From positions 62,001 through 126,000 of the forward strand of contig NZ_JEOE01000006.1 of NCBI RefSeq assembly GCF_000708885.1: a stretch of 64,000 nt of DNA, in the 5' to 3' direction. The position numbers were made by a program, and so were the translations under genes. Below the pieces are notes generated by a model that worked only from the letters and a program-made list of their open reading frames with translations, ran no database searches and was not told where the DNA came from. The DNA is from Cellulomonas sp. HZM (GTDB lineage: Bacteria > Actinomycetota > Actinomycetes > Actinomycetales > Cellulomonadaceae). Positions 53,919 to 64,000 of this stretch are shown one piece after another; the stretch's first letter is position 1, and the number at the start of each line of letters is the position of its first letter.

Positions 53919-54833
53919 TCAGGCCAGCGCTGCGTCCAGCAGGCCGGCGGCGCGCAGCCCTGCGCGGATGTCGTCGACGTCCTGCTCGGACGCCGGCACG
54001 TACGGGAGCCGCACCGAGCGGCTCGGGATCAGTCCGAGGACCTCGAGCGCGGCCTTGGCGAAGACCGCCTGGAAGCCTGCGCCGTTGATCGCCTGCACGG
54101 CGGGGGTCGTCGTGCGGTACAGCTCGAGGGCCCGGACGTGGTCGCCCGCGTCCCACGCGCGGATCATCTCCGCGAAGACGGCGCCGACGACGTGAGTCGC
54201 GACGCCGACGACCCCGCACGCCCCGTGCGCGAGAAATGGCAGTGTCAGGGCGTCGTCGCCGCAGTACCAGGCCAGCCCGGTGCGCGCGGTCATGTCCGCG
54301 ACGGAGGCGACGTCGCCGCTCGCGTCCTTCATGGCGATCACACGGTCGTGCGCCGCGAGAGCGTCGATCGTCGCGGGCGCCATGCGCACCCCGGCGCGAC
54401 CGGGGACGTCGTAGAGCATGACGGGCAGGTCGGTCGCGTCGGCGACCGAGGTGACGTGCAGCGCGAGTCCGGGCTGGGAGGGCCGGGAGTAGTACGGGCT
54501 CACGACGAGCAGCCCGTGGGCGCCCGCCTCCGCCGCCTGCTCGGCCATCCGCACGGCGTGCAGCGTGTCGTTCGAGCCGGCGCCGGCGACGACGTACGCG
54601 CGGTCGCCCACGGCCTCGACGACGGCCTCGACCAGCTCGGCCTTCTCAGGCGCGTGGGTGGTGGGCGCCTCGCCCGTCGTGCCGTTGAGCACGAGTCCGT
54701 CGTGGCCGTTGTCGACCAGGTGCTTCGCGAGCGAGACCGCCGCGTCGAGGTCGATCTCGCCGTCGGACATCGGCGTGACCATCGCGGACAGGACGGCCCC
54801 GAACGGGCGGGAGCTCGACGTCACGTGCGGCAT
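53919..54833 (-). CDS. dapA: 4-hydroxy-tetrahydrodipicolinate synthase
   Basis: A 304-residue DapA condensing pyruvate and aspartate semialdehyde, the first step of the diaminopimelate branch. Schiff-base Lys169 is in 'VIAMKDASGD', Tyr141 in 'MLYDVPGRAG', and 'NGTTGEA' holds the Thr of the proton relay. The ATG at 54833 is chosen because TACGGT (minus strand, 54840-54845) ends 6 bases upstream with no Shine-Dalgarno, predicting a leaderless message that continues into rnj. Confidence 0.96.
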   Translation of the reverse strand: MPHVTSSSRPFGAVLSAMVTPMSDGEIDLDAAVSLAKHLVDNGHDGLVLNGTTGEAPTTHAPEKAELVEAVVEAVGDRAYVVAGAGSNDTLHAVRMAEQAAEAGAHGLLVVSPYYSRPSQPGLALHVTSVADATDLPVMLYDVPGRAGVRMAPATIDALAAHDRVIAMKDASGDVASVADMTARTGLAWYCGDDALTLPFLAHGACGVVGVATHVVGAVFAEMIRAWDAGDHVRALELYRTTTPAVQAINGAGFQAVFAKAALEVLGLIPSRSVRLPYVPASEQDVDDIRAGLRAAGLLDAALA

Positions 54834-54839
54834 GGCCTC

Positions 54840-54845
54840 ACCGTA
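54840..54845 (-). promoter_or_regulatory. -10 element of dapA-rnj
   Basis: TACGGT on the minus strand with a 6-base spacer (54834-54839) to the dapA ATG. No riboswitch-like leader can exist if the message is leaderless. Confidence 0.55.
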
Positions 54846-54875
54846 CCGCGACGAGGTGCACCGACGAGGCGGTGT

Positions 54876-55265
54876 TCACAGGGACGCCGACGAGGGCGCA
54901 GGCTGGAGCGCGAGAGCTCGCGAGAGCGCCTCGTGCGCCTGTGCAGGAGTGAGGCCGAGCTGCCGCGCGACGAGCGCGAGCGTGCGGGCCGACTCGTCGA
55001 CGGCCGCGGGCGAGGGGCGACGTGCACCTGGGTCGAGCACCACCGTGCCGTGCCGACCGCCCGACGCGACCAGCCCGTCGCGCGCCAGCAGCTCGTAGAC
55101 CCGGTTCACCGTCCCGCGCGCGATCCCGAGATCGGCGGCGAGCTGGCGGATCGACGGCAGACGGACCCCCGCGGTCAGCTCGCCCGACAGGACGAGGCGC
55201 TCGATCTGAGCTCGTAGCTGCTCGTACACCGGCACGGCCGATTCGGGATCGACCTCGACGATCAT
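54876..55265 (-). CDS. GntR family (YtrA-type) regulator
   Basis: A 129-residue short GntR regulator: 'PVYEQLRAQIERLVLSGEL', 'RLPSIRQLAADLGIARGTVN' (winged HTH) and a short C-terminal dimerisation segment of about 45 residues, as in the YtrA subgroup. The ATG overlaps the stop of the membrane protein gene upstream (ATGA). The inverted repeat at 56161-56178, in front of both divergent promoters, is the probable operator. Confidence 0.88.
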   Translation of the reverse strand: MIVEVDPESAVPVYEQLRAQIERLVLSGELTAGVRLPSIRQLAADLGIARGTVNRVYELLARDGLVASGGRHGTVVLDPGARRPSPAAVDESARTLALVARQLGLTPAQAHEALSRALALQPAPSSASL

Positions 55266-56134
55266 CGCGCGTCCCGCATCACGTCCGCGGTCGCGGACGG
55301 TGCTCCTGCATCCCATCGTCGAGACGGTCGCGGCGACGCCCGGTGCAGCGCGACGAACGCTGCGACGACGAGCGCCACCTCGACGACCGTCAACGCCGAG
55401 CCCACCGCTCCCGAGCCATCGGCCGGCAGGGCGCTCGTCGCCCACGCGAGCACGAGCAGCGCGATCGAGAGCTCGAGCCACGCGACGACCGTCGACGCGA
55501 ATGCACGGATCCGGTCGTCGACGACCGCAGCACGACCGCTGAGCCCCGGTCGGGGGCGGGTTCGGACGGCACGCAGCGTCAGCTCGCTGACACCGACGAC
55601 CAAGGCACCCAGCACGAGCGCCGTCGCAGTCGGTGCCGTCGCCTCGCCGAGCAAGAGGTCGGCGGCACCCAGTGCCGCCGCGAGCGACGCGCACACCCGC
55701 GCCGCCCGCACGACGCCCGGCCGTGCCGCGGGCCGGTGCGGTTCGAGCGAGGCCCGCAGCCGCCCGGACGGCCTCGCGATGCGATAGGTCTCGGCCGACA
55801 GCGACCCGACGACGACCCCGGCGATGCCGAGGAAGAGCACGTCACCGAGGGGGTTGCGCTCGCCGATCGAGAATCCCACGGTCTGATAGGTCGAGAGCCC
55901 GACGACCACCGCGACGGACACACCGACGAGACCTCCGACGAGGCGGTGCAACCTGTGCCGTCGCAGGTAGGACGCGTACACGGCCCCTTCCTGGGTGCGG
56001 ACGTCCGTCGAGCCGGCGATCCAGGCGACGTCCCTTGCGACGACCGGTGCGGGGCGCGGGTACAGGACGGCGGCGACGGAGGCGGCGAGGAGCAGTCCGA
56101 CGAGGGCAGCTACGACGACCGGCATCACTGGCAT
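55262..56134 (-). CDS. Polytopic membrane protein of unknown function
   Basis: 290 residues with about six hydrophobic helices ('VVVAALVGLLLAASVAAVLY' at the N-terminus; others near 72, 95, 150, 170, 220 and 255). I recognise no family. The ATG at 56134 has GGGAGGGAA upstream. It is coupled to the GntR gene downstream. Membrane proteins in YtrA-type operons are often ABC permeases, but no ATPase is nearby. Confidence 0.7.
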   Translation of the reverse strand: MPVMPVVVAALVGLLLAASVAAVLYPRPAPVVARDVAWIAGSTDVRTQEGAVYASYLRRHRLHRLVGGLVGVSVAVVVGLSTYQTVGFSIGERNPLGDVLFLGIAGVVVGSLSAETYRIARPSGRLRASLEPHRPAARPGVVRAARVCASLAAALGAADLLLGEATAPTATALVLGALVVGVSELTLRAVRTRPRPGLSGRAAVVDDRIRAFASTVVAWLELSIALLVLAWATSALPADGSGAVGSALTVVEVALVVAAFVALHRASPRPSRRWDAGAPSATADVMRDAR

Positions 56135-56160
56135 CCGCTTCCCTCCCGTTCCATCTGGCT

Positions 56161-56187
56161 CAATGTCACAGTACATTGGGCCAATGT
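56161..56187. promoter_or_regulatory. Probable GntR operator between divergent genes
   Basis: CAATGT (56161-56166), six bases, ACATTG (56173-56178): a perfect 6-bp inverted repeat. CAATGT recurs as a direct copy at 56182-56187, 21 bases from the first, two helical turns. The repeat overlaps TACATT (56172-56177), the -10 of the plus-strand gene, and lies 27 bases from the minus-strand start. Confidence 0.6.
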
Positions 56188-56756
56188 CCTCGGCAACGGT
56201 CACCGACGAGCAGCTCCGTGCCCTCGTCCCCGTCCGCTCCACCGCGCGCACGGTCGTCGCGGTCGTCCTGGTGCTCGCCGCGCTCGTCGGGGCGTCGTTC
56301 GCACCCCGGCTGCTCCGCGCCGACGTCCTGCCGAGCCAGAGCACGGGTGGCTGGGTGCGCACGGGCGACGGTGCGGTCGTCGCCACCTCCGAGGTCTCCG
56401 GCGCCACCTGGCCGTGGGCCCGGATCGACGGTGTCGCGACTCAGCCCGGCGCCGAGGTGATCGGGTGGTGGATCGTCCGGGGCCCCTCACCGCAGCTCCC
56501 GGAGGACCCCGCGACGCTCGACGACGTCCTCACGTCGGTCGGAGCGCGCGACGCGACGAACCATCGGGTCGCCTACGGCGAGCACGCGGTGGTCGTCGTC
56601 GCGTGGCGCGTCACGGACTGCGAGCAGCTGCAGGTCGACGTCACGCGGCTCGAGCTCTCCGCGCCCTTCGCGGGGAGATCCGAGCAGGAGGCCACGATGC
56701 TCATGTCGCCGGCCAGCGACCTCGAGGGGTTGCAGCAGGCCGGCGTGTGCGACTGA
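56184..56756 (+). CDS. Single-pass extracytoplasmic protein of unknown function
   Basis: 190 residues: a short cytoplasmic N-terminus, one membrane helix (about 20-40, 'RTVVAVVLVLAALVGASFAP') and an extracytoplasmic domain with two Cys near the C-terminus ('TDCEQ', 'GVCD') that may form a disulfide. No family recognised. The ATG at 56184 follows TACATT by 6 bases (leaderless). It is divergent from the membrane protein/GntR pair and shares its operator, so it is probably in the same regulon. It ends 4 bases from the convergent folA. Confidence 0.7.
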   Translation: MSSATVTDEQLRALVPVRSTARTVVAVVLVLAALVGASFAPRLLRADVLPSQSTGGWVRTGDGAVVATSEVSGATWPWARIDGVATQPGAEVIGWWIVRGPSPQLPEDPATLDDVLTSVGARDATNHRVAYGEHAVVVVAWRVTDCEQLQVDVTRLELSAPFAGRSEQEATMLMSPASDLEGLQQAGVCD

Positions 56757-56760
56757 CCCG

Positions 56761-57258
56761 TCAGGCGCGCACGTACGTCTCGAAGCGGTACGGCACGTCG
56801 TCGCTCGACATGTGCCACCCGTCGACCGGGTCGCTCGCGGCCTCGCGCCACTCGTCGTCCGCGAGCCCGGGTGCCCACGTGTCCCCCGCCACGTCCGCCT
56901 CGACGACCGTCACCTCGACGCGGTCGGCGACCGCGAGCGCCTGTTCGTACACCTGCCCGCCGCCGATGACCCACGCGTCGTCGTCCGCGACGAGCGCGAG
57001 CGCCGCGTCCAGCGACGCGACGACCTCCGCGCCCGGCGCCTCGAACCCGGCGGTGCGCGAGAGCACCACGTTGCGCCGGCCAGGCAGCGGTCGGAACCGG
57101 TCGGGCAACGACTCCCACGTCGTGCGGCCCATGATCACGGGGTGGCCGGCCGTCAGCGTGCGGAACCGCGCCATGTCCTCGGGCAGGTGCCACGGCAGCC
57201 CGCCCCCGGCGCCGATGACGCCGTCGGGGGTCTGGGCCCAGATGAGTGCGACGCTCAC
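56761..57258 (-). CDS. folA: Dihydrofolate reductase
   Basis: A 165-residue DHFR reducing dihydrofolate to tetrahydrofolate. '[20 protein letters not shown]' begins the fold, with the Trp-His-Leu-Pro-Glu-Asp segment supplying the substrate carboxylate. '[12 protein letters not shown]', 'NVVLSR' and '[14 protein letters not shown]' bind NADPH. The GTG at 57258 overlaps the thyA stop (GTGA), coupling it to the enzyme that produces dihydrofolate. Confidence 0.95.
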   Translation of the reverse strand: MSVALIWAQTPDGVIGAGGGLPWHLPEDMARFRTLTAGHPVIMGRTTWESLPDRFRPLPGRRNVVLSRTAGFEAPGAEVVASLDAALALVADDDAWVIGGGQVYEQALAVADRVEVTVVEADVAGDTWAPGLADDEWREAASDPVDGWHMSSDDVPYRFETYVRA

Positions 57259-58091
57259 ACCGCCACCGGAGCCTTGATCGTCGGGTGGTGCTGGTAGCCC
57301 ACGACCTCGACGTCGTCGAACGTGTAGTCGAAGACCGACGGCGCGCGCCGCAGGTTCAGCGTCGGCGGCGCGTAGGGCTCTCGCGACAGCTGCTCGCGCA
57401 CCTGCTCGACGTGGTTGTCGTACACGTGGCAGTCGCCGCCGGTCCACACGAAGTCGCCGACCTCGAGATCGGCCTGCTGCGCGACCATGTGGGTCAGCAG
57501 GGCGTAGGACGCGATGTTGAACGGCACGCCGAGGAACATGTCCGCCGAGCGCTGGTACAGCTGGCAGGAGAGCCGGCCGTCGGCGACGTAGAACTGGAAG
57601 AACGCGTGGCACGGCGCGAGCGCCATGCGCGGGATGTCCGCGACGTTCCACGCCGAGACGACGTGCCGGCGCGAGTCGGGGTCGCGGCGCAGGTTCTCGA
57701 CGAGCTGCGCGACCTGGTCGACGTGCCCGCCGTCGGGCGTGGGCCACGATCTCCACTGCACGCCGTACACGGGTCCGAGGTCGCCGTCGGGGCCCGCCCA
57801 CTCGTCCCAGATCCGCACGCCGTTCTCCTGCAGCCAGGCGACGTTCGAGTCGCCGCGCAGGAACCACAGCAGCTCGTACACCACCGACTTCAGGTGCACG
57901 CGCTTGGTCGTGACGAGCGGGAAGCCCTGCGCGAGGTCGAACCGCATCTGGTGGCCGAAGAGGCTGCGCGTCCCTGTGCCGGTGCGGTCCGCCTTGGGCG
58001 TCCCGGTCTCGAGCACCAGGCGCAGCAGGTCCTCGTAGGGGGTGCTGACGGGCAGGCTGACGGGCGTGGGGGCCGGAGCCGACGACGACAT
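57255..58091 (-). CDS. thyA: Thymidylate synthase ThyA
   Basis: A 278-residue ThyA making dTMP from dUMP with methylene-tetrahydrofolate. The catalytic Cys161 is in '[10 protein letters not shown]', and '[10 protein letters not shown]', '[18 protein letters not shown]' and 'GDCHVYDNH' match. The ATG at 58091 was preferred over one three codons upstream because TACGAT (minus strand, 58099-58104) ends 7 bases before it, predicting a leaderless message. M. tuberculosis has ThyX at the equivalent place near dapA; this organism shows ThyA here. Confidence 0.96.
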   Translation of the reverse strand: MSSSAPAPTPVSLPVSTPYEDLLRLVLETGTPKADRTGTGTRSLFGHQMRFDLAQGFPLVTTKRVHLKSVVYELLWFLRGDSNVAWLQENGVRIWDEWAGPDGDLGPVYGVQWRSWPTPDGGHVDQVAQLVENLRRDPDSRRHVVSAWNVADIPRMALAPCHAFFQFYVADGRLSCQLYQRSADMFLGVPFNIASYALLTHMVAQQADLEVGDFVWTGGDCHVYDNHVEQVREQLSREPYAPPTLNLRRAPSVFDYTFDDVEVVGYQHHPTIKAPVAV

Positions 58092-58161
58092 GGTCGCCAT
58101 CGTACGTTCGCGCTCGCGCCGTCGGGCGCCCGGCGCGCGAACGTGTGCGACAGTGACCCGC

Positions 58162-58899
58162 GTGAGCACGACGACCGACCGCGACGACGTCCGGGCGGCG
58201 ATCCGGCAGGCCGTCTCGGTCGCCGCCGCGACAGGCCTGTACGGGGTCTCGTTCGGGGCCCTGTCCGTCGTCGCGGGCCTCGACCTCGCGCAGACCATGG
58301 CTCTGTCGCTGCTGATGTTCTCCGGCGGCTCGCAGTTCGCGTTCATCGGGGTGGTCGGCTCGGGCGGCACGGCGACCGCGGCCGTCGCGACCGCGGGGCT
58401 GCTCGGCGTGCGCAACGGTCTGTACGGCCCGCAGGTCGCGCCACTGCTCGGCGCGCGCGGCGTGCGCCGGCTCGTGGCCGCGCAGCTCACGATCGACGAG
58501 TCCACCGCGGTGGGCACCGCGCACCCGCCCGGGCCGGCCGCGCGCGCGGGGTTCTGGTGGACGGGTGTCGGTGTGTTCGTGCTGTGGAACCTGTTCACGC
58601 TCGGCGGCGCGCTGCTGGGTGACGCGCTCGGGGACCCGCGCCGGTATGGCCTCGACGCGGCGGCTGCTGCGGCGTTCCTCGCGCTCGTGTGGCCACGTTT
58701 CTCCGGCCGGTACGCGTCGCTCGCGCGGCTCGTCGGCGGCGCGGCTGTCCTGGTGGCTCTCGCGACGACACCCGTCCTGCCGGCGGGCGTGCCCGTGCTG
58801 CTGGCGGCGGCCGTCGCGATCCTCGTCGGGCTCCTCGCCCCGGACGACGGCCGGACCGACGAGCCGCCCGGCCCGGGTGCCACGGAGGCCGCCGCATGA
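58162..58899 (+). CDS. azlC: AzlC family amino-acid exporter subunit
   Basis: A 245-residue membrane protein with about seven helices and the AzlC signature ('[19 protein letters not shown]', '[14 protein letters not shown]', '[13 protein letters not shown]', '[10 protein letters not shown]'). With AzlD it forms a branched-chain amino-acid efflux system. The GTG at 58162 is preceded by GACAGT at 7 bases. It is divergent from thyA. Confidence 0.88.
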   Translation: MSTTTDRDDVRAAIRQAVSVAAATGLYGVSFGALSVVAGLDLAQTMALSLLMFSGGSQFAFIGVVGSGGTATAAVATAGLLGVRNGLYGPQVAPLLGARGVRRLVAAQLTIDESTAVGTAHPPGPAARAGFWWTGVGVFVLWNLFTLGGALLGDALGDPRRYGLDAAAAAAFLALVWPRFSGRYASLARLVGGAAVLVALATTPVLPAGVPVLLAAAVAILVGLLAPDDGRTDEPPGPGATEAAA

Positions 58900-59216
58900 G
58901 CCCCACCCTCACCTGGGTCGCCGTGCTCGTGGGCGCAGCGGTGGTGTTCGCGACGAAGCTGCTCGGGCACCTGGTCCCCGAGCACTGGCTCGCGCGGCCG
59001 CGCGTCGCACGCACCGCGGCGCTCGTCACCGTCGCGCTGCTGTCCGCCCTCGTCGCCGTGCAGGCGGTCGCGCAAGGTCGTTCGCTCGTGCTCGACGCAC
59101 GCCTGCCGGCGCTCGCCGTCGCGGCGGTCGCCCTGCTGCTGCACGCACCGTTCGTGGTCGTCGTCGTGCTCGCGGCCGTGACGGCGGCGGTGCTGCGCGC
59201 GCTCGGTATGCCCTGA
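58896..59216 (+). CDS. azlD: AzlD family transport protein
   Basis: A 106-residue protein with three to four membrane helices, the small partner of AzlC ('[13 protein letters not shown]', '[14 protein letters not shown]'). The ATG overlaps the azlC stop (ATGA). Confidence 0.86.
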   Translation: MSPTLTWVAVLVGAAVVFATKLLGHLVPEHWLARPRVARTAALVTVALLSALVAVQAVAQGRSLVLDARLPALAVAAVALLLHAPFVVVVVLAAVTAAVLRALGMP

Positions 59217-59233
59217 GGCCCGGGATGCCCTCG

Positions 59234-59258
59234 GCCCGGCGCCGTCGCGGCGCCGGGC
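59234..59258 (+). terminator. Terminator after azlCD
   Basis: A perfect 11-bp stem (59234-59244 with 59248-59258) with a TCG loop, 17 bases after the azlD stop. Confidence 0.75.
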
Positions 59259-59335
59259 ACGATCGGAGGCCCTCGTTCGTTGGCGTGGTGCCCATCCCGA
59301 CGAGGCCACCGGGCCCCGACCCGAAGGACACCCCC

Positions 59336-60004
59336 GTGCCGCACACGCAGCCGACCACGACGCCGACCCCGCAGGCGCCCGCCACCCGAGGTTCGACCCT
59401 CGGCTCCCTCATCTTCCTGTCCCGCTGGCTGCAGGTGCCGCTCTACCTCGGCCTGATCGTCGCGCAGGCGGTCTACGTCTGGCAGTTCATGAAGGAGCTG
59501 TGGCACCTCGCGCACGGCGTCTTCTCCGGGCACGGGCTGAGCGAGGGCGAGATCATCATCGCCGTCCTCGGCCTGGTGGACGTCGTGATGATCGCGAACC
59601 TGCTCATCATGGTGATCGTCGGAGGCTACGAGACGTTCGTCTCCCGCATCCGGCTCGACAACCACCCCGACCAGCCCGAGTGGCTCTCGCACGTCAACGC
59701 GAACGTGCTCAAGACGAAGCTCGCGATGTCGATCATCGGCATCTCGTCGATCCACCTGCTGCGCAGCTTCATCGAGGCGGGTGCCACGGTGCAGAGGCCG
59801 CACGGCGGCGAGGCGCTGCTGTGGCAGACCGTCATCCACCTGACGTTCATCGTCTCGGCCGTCGCGCTCGCGTGGATCGACAAGATGTCGGTCAAGCACC
59901 CACCCCGGCCGCGGCCGGGCGTCGCGCGCGTCGACGCAGCCGACGACGGCCCGCCGGCCGAGCCGGTGGCGCCCCGCGAGCCTGTGGGTGCGACACTCGC
60001 CTGA
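59336..60004 (+). CDS. YqhA/TIGR00645 family membrane protein
   Basis: A 222-residue integral membrane protein. After a Thr/Pro-rich N-terminus it has the conserved '[20 protein letters not shown]', then '[25 protein letters not shown]' (split by a short loop) and '[20 protein letters not shown]', characteristic of the YqhA family of unknown function. The GTG at 59336 has AAGGA upstream. Its stop overlaps the GNAT start by one base (TGATG). Confidence 0.82.
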   Translation: MPHTQPTTTPTPQAPATRGSTLGSLIFLSRWLQVPLYLGLIVAQAVYVWQFMKELWHLAHGVFSGHGLSEGEIIIAVLGLVDVVMIANLLIMVIVGGYETFVSRIRLDNHPDQPEWLSHVNANVLKTKLAMSIIGISSIHLLRSFIEAGATVQRPHGGEALLWQTVIHLTFIVSAVALAWIDKMSVKHPPRPRPGVARVDAADDGPPAEPVAPREPVGATLA

Positions 60005-60558
60005 TGCCGCTGTTCACCGACACCGCCGACGTCTCCGTCCGCCCCGCCGTCCCTGGCGACGAGCGGGCGATCGCTCAGGTGCAGCTGGCCGCATGGCGGC
60101 TCGCGCACACCGGTGCGCTCGGAGCGGCCGCGCTCGACCTGCTCGACACCGACCAGGTCGCCGGCCAGTGGTCTGCCGCGATCACCGACGCGCCGGCAGG
60201 GCACCGCGTGCTCGTGGCGTGCGCCGGGCCCCGTGTCGTCGGCTTCGTCGCGACGGCTCCCGTGCCCGGACCCGAGGGCGACGCGCCCGGCGGCGTGGTG
60301 CTCGCGCTCGAGGTCACGCCCGACGAGCAGCGCGGCGGGCACGGCTCGCGCCTGCTCGCCGCCGCGGTCGACCTCCTGCGCGAGGACGGCGCCGACCAGG
60401 TGCACACGTGGGTGCTCGACGACGACCCGGCCCGCGAGCAGTTCCTCGCGGGGGCGGGCCTGGGCCCGGACGGCACGGACCGCGACGTGGCTACCGGCAC
60501 GGGGCCCGACGGCGAGGACCGCACGGTGCGCGAGCACCGGTGGTGGGCGACGGTCTGA
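60004..60558 (+). CDS. GNAT family N-acetyltransferase
   Basis: A 184-residue GNAT protein. 'SVRPAVPGDERAIAQVQLAAW' starts the fold. 'LALEVTPDEQRGGHGSRLLA' holds the acetyl-CoA binding V-x-x-x-Q-R-G-G-H-G loop. Coupled to the YqhA-type gene. The substrate cannot be told. Confidence 0.85.
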   Translation: MPLFTDTADVSVRPAVPGDERAIAQVQLAAWRLAHTGALGAAALDLLDTDQVAGQWSAAITDAPAGHRVLVACAGPRVVGFVATAPVPGPEGDAPGGVVLALEVTPDEQRGGHGSRLLAAAVDLLREDGADQVHTWVLDDDPAREQFLAGAGLGPDGTDRDVATGTGPDGEDRTVREHRWWATV

Positions 60559-60583
60559 CGACCGGGCCGGCAGTGCGCGGACG

Positions 60584-61062
60584 TCAGTCCGCGGGCCGAG
60601 CTGCCTTCCCGCGGTGCAGCCTGTGGGCCGTGCGCAGCGACTCGCGCGCGCGGCGGCGGTCCCCTGCCGCGTCGTACGCGAACGCCAGGTGGTACCACGA
60701 GCGCCAGTCGTCGGGCTCCGCCTCGGCCCGGTCGCGCGCCGGCTCGAACGCCTCGCGCGCCGCGGCGCGGTCGATGCGGCCGCCGGGCGACCGCGGCAGC
60801 TCGTCTACCGGGAGCTCGTCGGCCTCCGCCAGCTCGTCGGCCATGCGCTGCACGTCCACCGCGAGCGACCACTCGCGCCACACGAGCCAGACCACGAGCA
60901 CCGGGAGCACCCACAGCGCGGCCCCCAGGACCACGGCCACGGGCTCGCCCGTGCGCACCAACGCGGTGGCGCGAACCGCCACGACCCAGAGGTAGATGCC
61001 CAGCAGCACGGTGACCAGCACGGCCCCGAGGACCGCTCCGCCGCGTGCGCGCCGCGCCGCCA

Positions 61063-61063
<1 letters not shown>
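60584..61063 (-). CDS. Membrane protein with a short TPR-like tail
   Basis: 159 residues: two membrane helices (about 8-30 and 45-62), an acidic linker and a C-terminal pair of helices ('PDDWRSWYHLAFAYDAAGDR' then 'RRARESLRTAHRLH') that looks like one tetratricopeptide unit. The ATG overlaps the dapB stop by one base. No known function. Confidence 0.7.
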
Positions 61064-62882
<1,819 letters not shown>

Positions 62883-62888
62883 CCGGAC

Positions 62889-62912
62889 CGGCTCTCGTTC
62901 ACGCGAGAGCCG
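62889..62912. terminator. Shared terminator between convergent genes
   Basis: A perfect 9-bp stem (62889-62897 with 62904-62912) and a 6-base loop. The loop holds the stop codon of the AraC-like gene on the minus strand. Confidence 0.65.
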
Positions 62913-63699
62913 CGGCGAGCGACTCCTCGATCCTGCGCAGCTCCGCGGGCGCGCAGCCGACGGTGCGCTCGACCTCGCGCGGCGCGTGGCCCGCGTCCGC
63001 GTACCAGCGCACGGCCCGCAGCACGGCCTCGGGCACGACGACCCCCGGCCCGACCGCCTCACGCACGAACCCCGAGAACCGCACGGCCGCGAGGTACTGC
63101 GCGGGCTCGACACCGAGGTAGCGCAGGGACCAGCGGAACAGGTCGCTCACCGTCACCTCGGCGGCGCGGGCGAGGTCGGCCGCGGCGACGAGCCCGCGTT
63201 CGCGATCTGCGACGTGCAGCACGTGCGCGAAGCGGTCGAGGTCCTCGTCGTGGACCACCAGCCGCGCGAGCTCGTCGGTCAGCAGCCTCGCGGCCCCGAG
63301 CCCGTCACCACCCTCGAGCAGGCGGGCCGCCTCGGCGAGAGCCGCCGTGCCGACGATCGCCTCGGGGTCGGCCCACCGGTCCACGAGCAGGTCGCTCGCA
63401 CCCGTCGCCGCCAGCGCCTGGGGTGCGAGCTGCAGCCCCAGTCGTACCGTGCCCGCGGGCTGCACCCGCACCGCGGCGTGGCGCATGATGCCCCGCACCC
63501 CCGTGCCGTCCGGGCGCGTCGAGCCGTCCGGCACCCGGGCGAGCGTCCCGGTCGGGCCGACGACGAGCTGCAGCAGCCCTCGCCCGTCAGGTAGCAGGAC
63601 CTCGCGACTCGGCTCGTCGTGCCGCACGACCCAGGCGTGCTCGACGAGCCCCGGCAGCACGACGTCGTGGCGGGAGTAGACGACCTGGTCGACGGGCAT
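62899..63699 (-). CDS. AraC-like helix-turn-helix regulator
   Basis: A 266-residue protein: an N-terminal cupin-like sensory part ('VVLPGLVEHAWVVRHDEPS', 'LLPDGRGLLQLVVG', 'AVRVQPAGTVRLGLQLAP'), a helical middle, and a C-terminal AraC-type domain ('LARAAEVTVSDLFRWSLRYL', 'GVEPAQYLAAVRFSGF'). The second HTH is degenerate. Target unknown. ATG at 63699. Confidence 0.72.
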   Translation of the reverse strand: MPVDQVVYSRHDVVLPGLVEHAWVVRHDEPSREVLLPDGRGLLQLVVGPTGTLARVPDGSTRPDGTGVRGIMRHAAVRVQPAGTVRLGLQLAPQALAATGASDLLVDRWADPEAIVGTAALAEAARLLEGGDGLGAARLLTDELARLVVHDEDLDRFAHVLHVADRERGLVAAADLARAAEVTVSDLFRWSLRYLGVEPAQYLAAVRFSGFVREAVGPGVVVPEAVLRAVRWYADAGHAPREVERTVGCAPAELRRIEESLAAALA

Positions 63700-63709
63700 G
63701 CCTCATCAT

Positions 63710-63730
63710 CGCCCGTCGGACGTCCGGGCG
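63710..63730 (-). terminator. Possible terminator of the M16 peptidase gene
   Basis: CGCCCG (63710-63715) and CGGGCG (63725-63730) can pair around a loop containing the palindrome GGACGTCC. It lies about 50 bases beyond the peptidase stop on the minus strand. Confidence 0.35.
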
Positions 63731-63782
63731 GGAGCCCGTGCGGTGATCTGTGGACGCCGCCGCACCGTCCTGAACCCTCCGG

Positions 63783-64000
63783 TCAGTCCCCGAACGGCCC
63801 GACGCGCACGACGGAACGCGGCAGCGACGCGAGCTCGCCCGCGAGCTCCTGCACGTCGGCCGCCGTCACGGCCCGCACGCGCTCGAGCGACTCGTCGAGG
63901 CTCAGCAGCGACCCGTGGACCAGCTCGGCCTTGCCGAGCCGGCTCATGCGCGAGCCGGTGTCCTCCATGCCGAGCACGAGCCCGCCGGACAGCTGCCCGA
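63783..64000 (-). CDS. M16 family zinc peptidase, C-terminal end only
   Basis: The last 72 codons of a gene whose start lies beyond the window. 'GQLSGGLVLGMEDTGSRMSR', 'LGKAELVHGSLLSLDESLER' and 'VRAVTAADVQELAGEL' match the C-terminal domain of the pitrilysin/processing-peptidase-like proteins found between pnp and dapB in actinomycetes. The catalytic HxxEH is not in the visible part. Confidence 0.8.
   Translation of the reverse strand, partial: GQLSGGLVLGMEDTGSRMSRLGKAELVHGSLLSLDESLERVRAVTAADVQELAGELASLPRSVVRVGPFGD

Noticed and set aside
54834-54875. Lysine riboswitch before dapA
   Set aside because: Only 42 bases separate dapA from the upstream gene and the predicted -10 is adjacent to the ATG, leaving no room for an aptamer.
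59217-59335. Riboswitch before the YqhA-type gene
   Set aside because: The only structure is a short perfect hairpin right after azlD, best explained as a terminator.

Overview
The window is one contiguous stretch of very high-GC chromosomal DNA from an actinomycete. Gene content and order (nrdR, a LysM gene divergent from lexA, dinG-type helicase, hflX, dapF, miaA, miaB, recX, recA, DUF3046, lhr, nei, clgR, cinA, pgsA, ftsK, rnj, dapA, thyA, folA, dapB, M16 peptidase) follow the backbone known from Mycobacterium, Streptomyces and the Micrococcales. The LAXTG-type sorting signal, the codon use and many leaderless starts suggest a Cellulomonas-like member of the Micrococcales. That placement is an inference. 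No tRNA, rRNA, CRISPR, insertion sequence or phage gene was recognised.

Layout. 1-5277 is the 3' part of a giant sortase-anchored repeat protein. 5381-13958 holds DUF5302, nrdR, an RNA-like intergenic region with an iron box, the SOS pair LysM gene/lexA, lactate dehydrogenase, the DinG-like helicase, HflX, a methyltransferase and a thioredoxin. 13554-18458 holds a tightly overlapping operon (YbjN protein, dioxygenase-fold protein, miaA, dapF, thioredoxin) and two divergent YbjN genes. 18484-26826 has miaB, rny, recX, recA, a metallo-beta-lactamase protein, a membrane phosphodiesterase and DUF3046. 26924-36092 has lhr, nei, clgR, cinA, pgsA and capA. 36076-41093 is a PAS-GGDEF-EAL gene translationally coupled to ftsK.

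41285-50366 is the main accessory element: a six-gene operon, entA-entC-entE-entB-entF-entD, with 1 to 4 base overlaps at most junctions. It should make 2,3-dihydroxybenzoate from chorismate and couple it to serine on a one-module NRPS, an enterobactin-type catecholate. Its promoter carries an IdeR/DtxR-like iron box and appears to give a leaderless mRNA. No transporter, esterase or MbtH-like protein is in the window. A metallo-beta-lactamase protein and a GlxA/AraC regulator lie between this operon and rnj.

52220-64000 returns to backbone: rnj-dapA, a GntR/membrane-protein pair with a visible operator, thyA-folA, azlCD, a YqhA-family membrane protein, a GNAT protein, dapB and an M16 peptidase. 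Three lysine/diaminopimelate genes (dapF, dapA, dapB) lie at separate points in the window.

Regulatory sites that can be read directly include SOS boxes at lexA, the LysM gene and recA, two iron boxes, one GntR-type inverted repeat and several perfect terminator hairpins. All coordinates and motifs were read by eye; no search was run.
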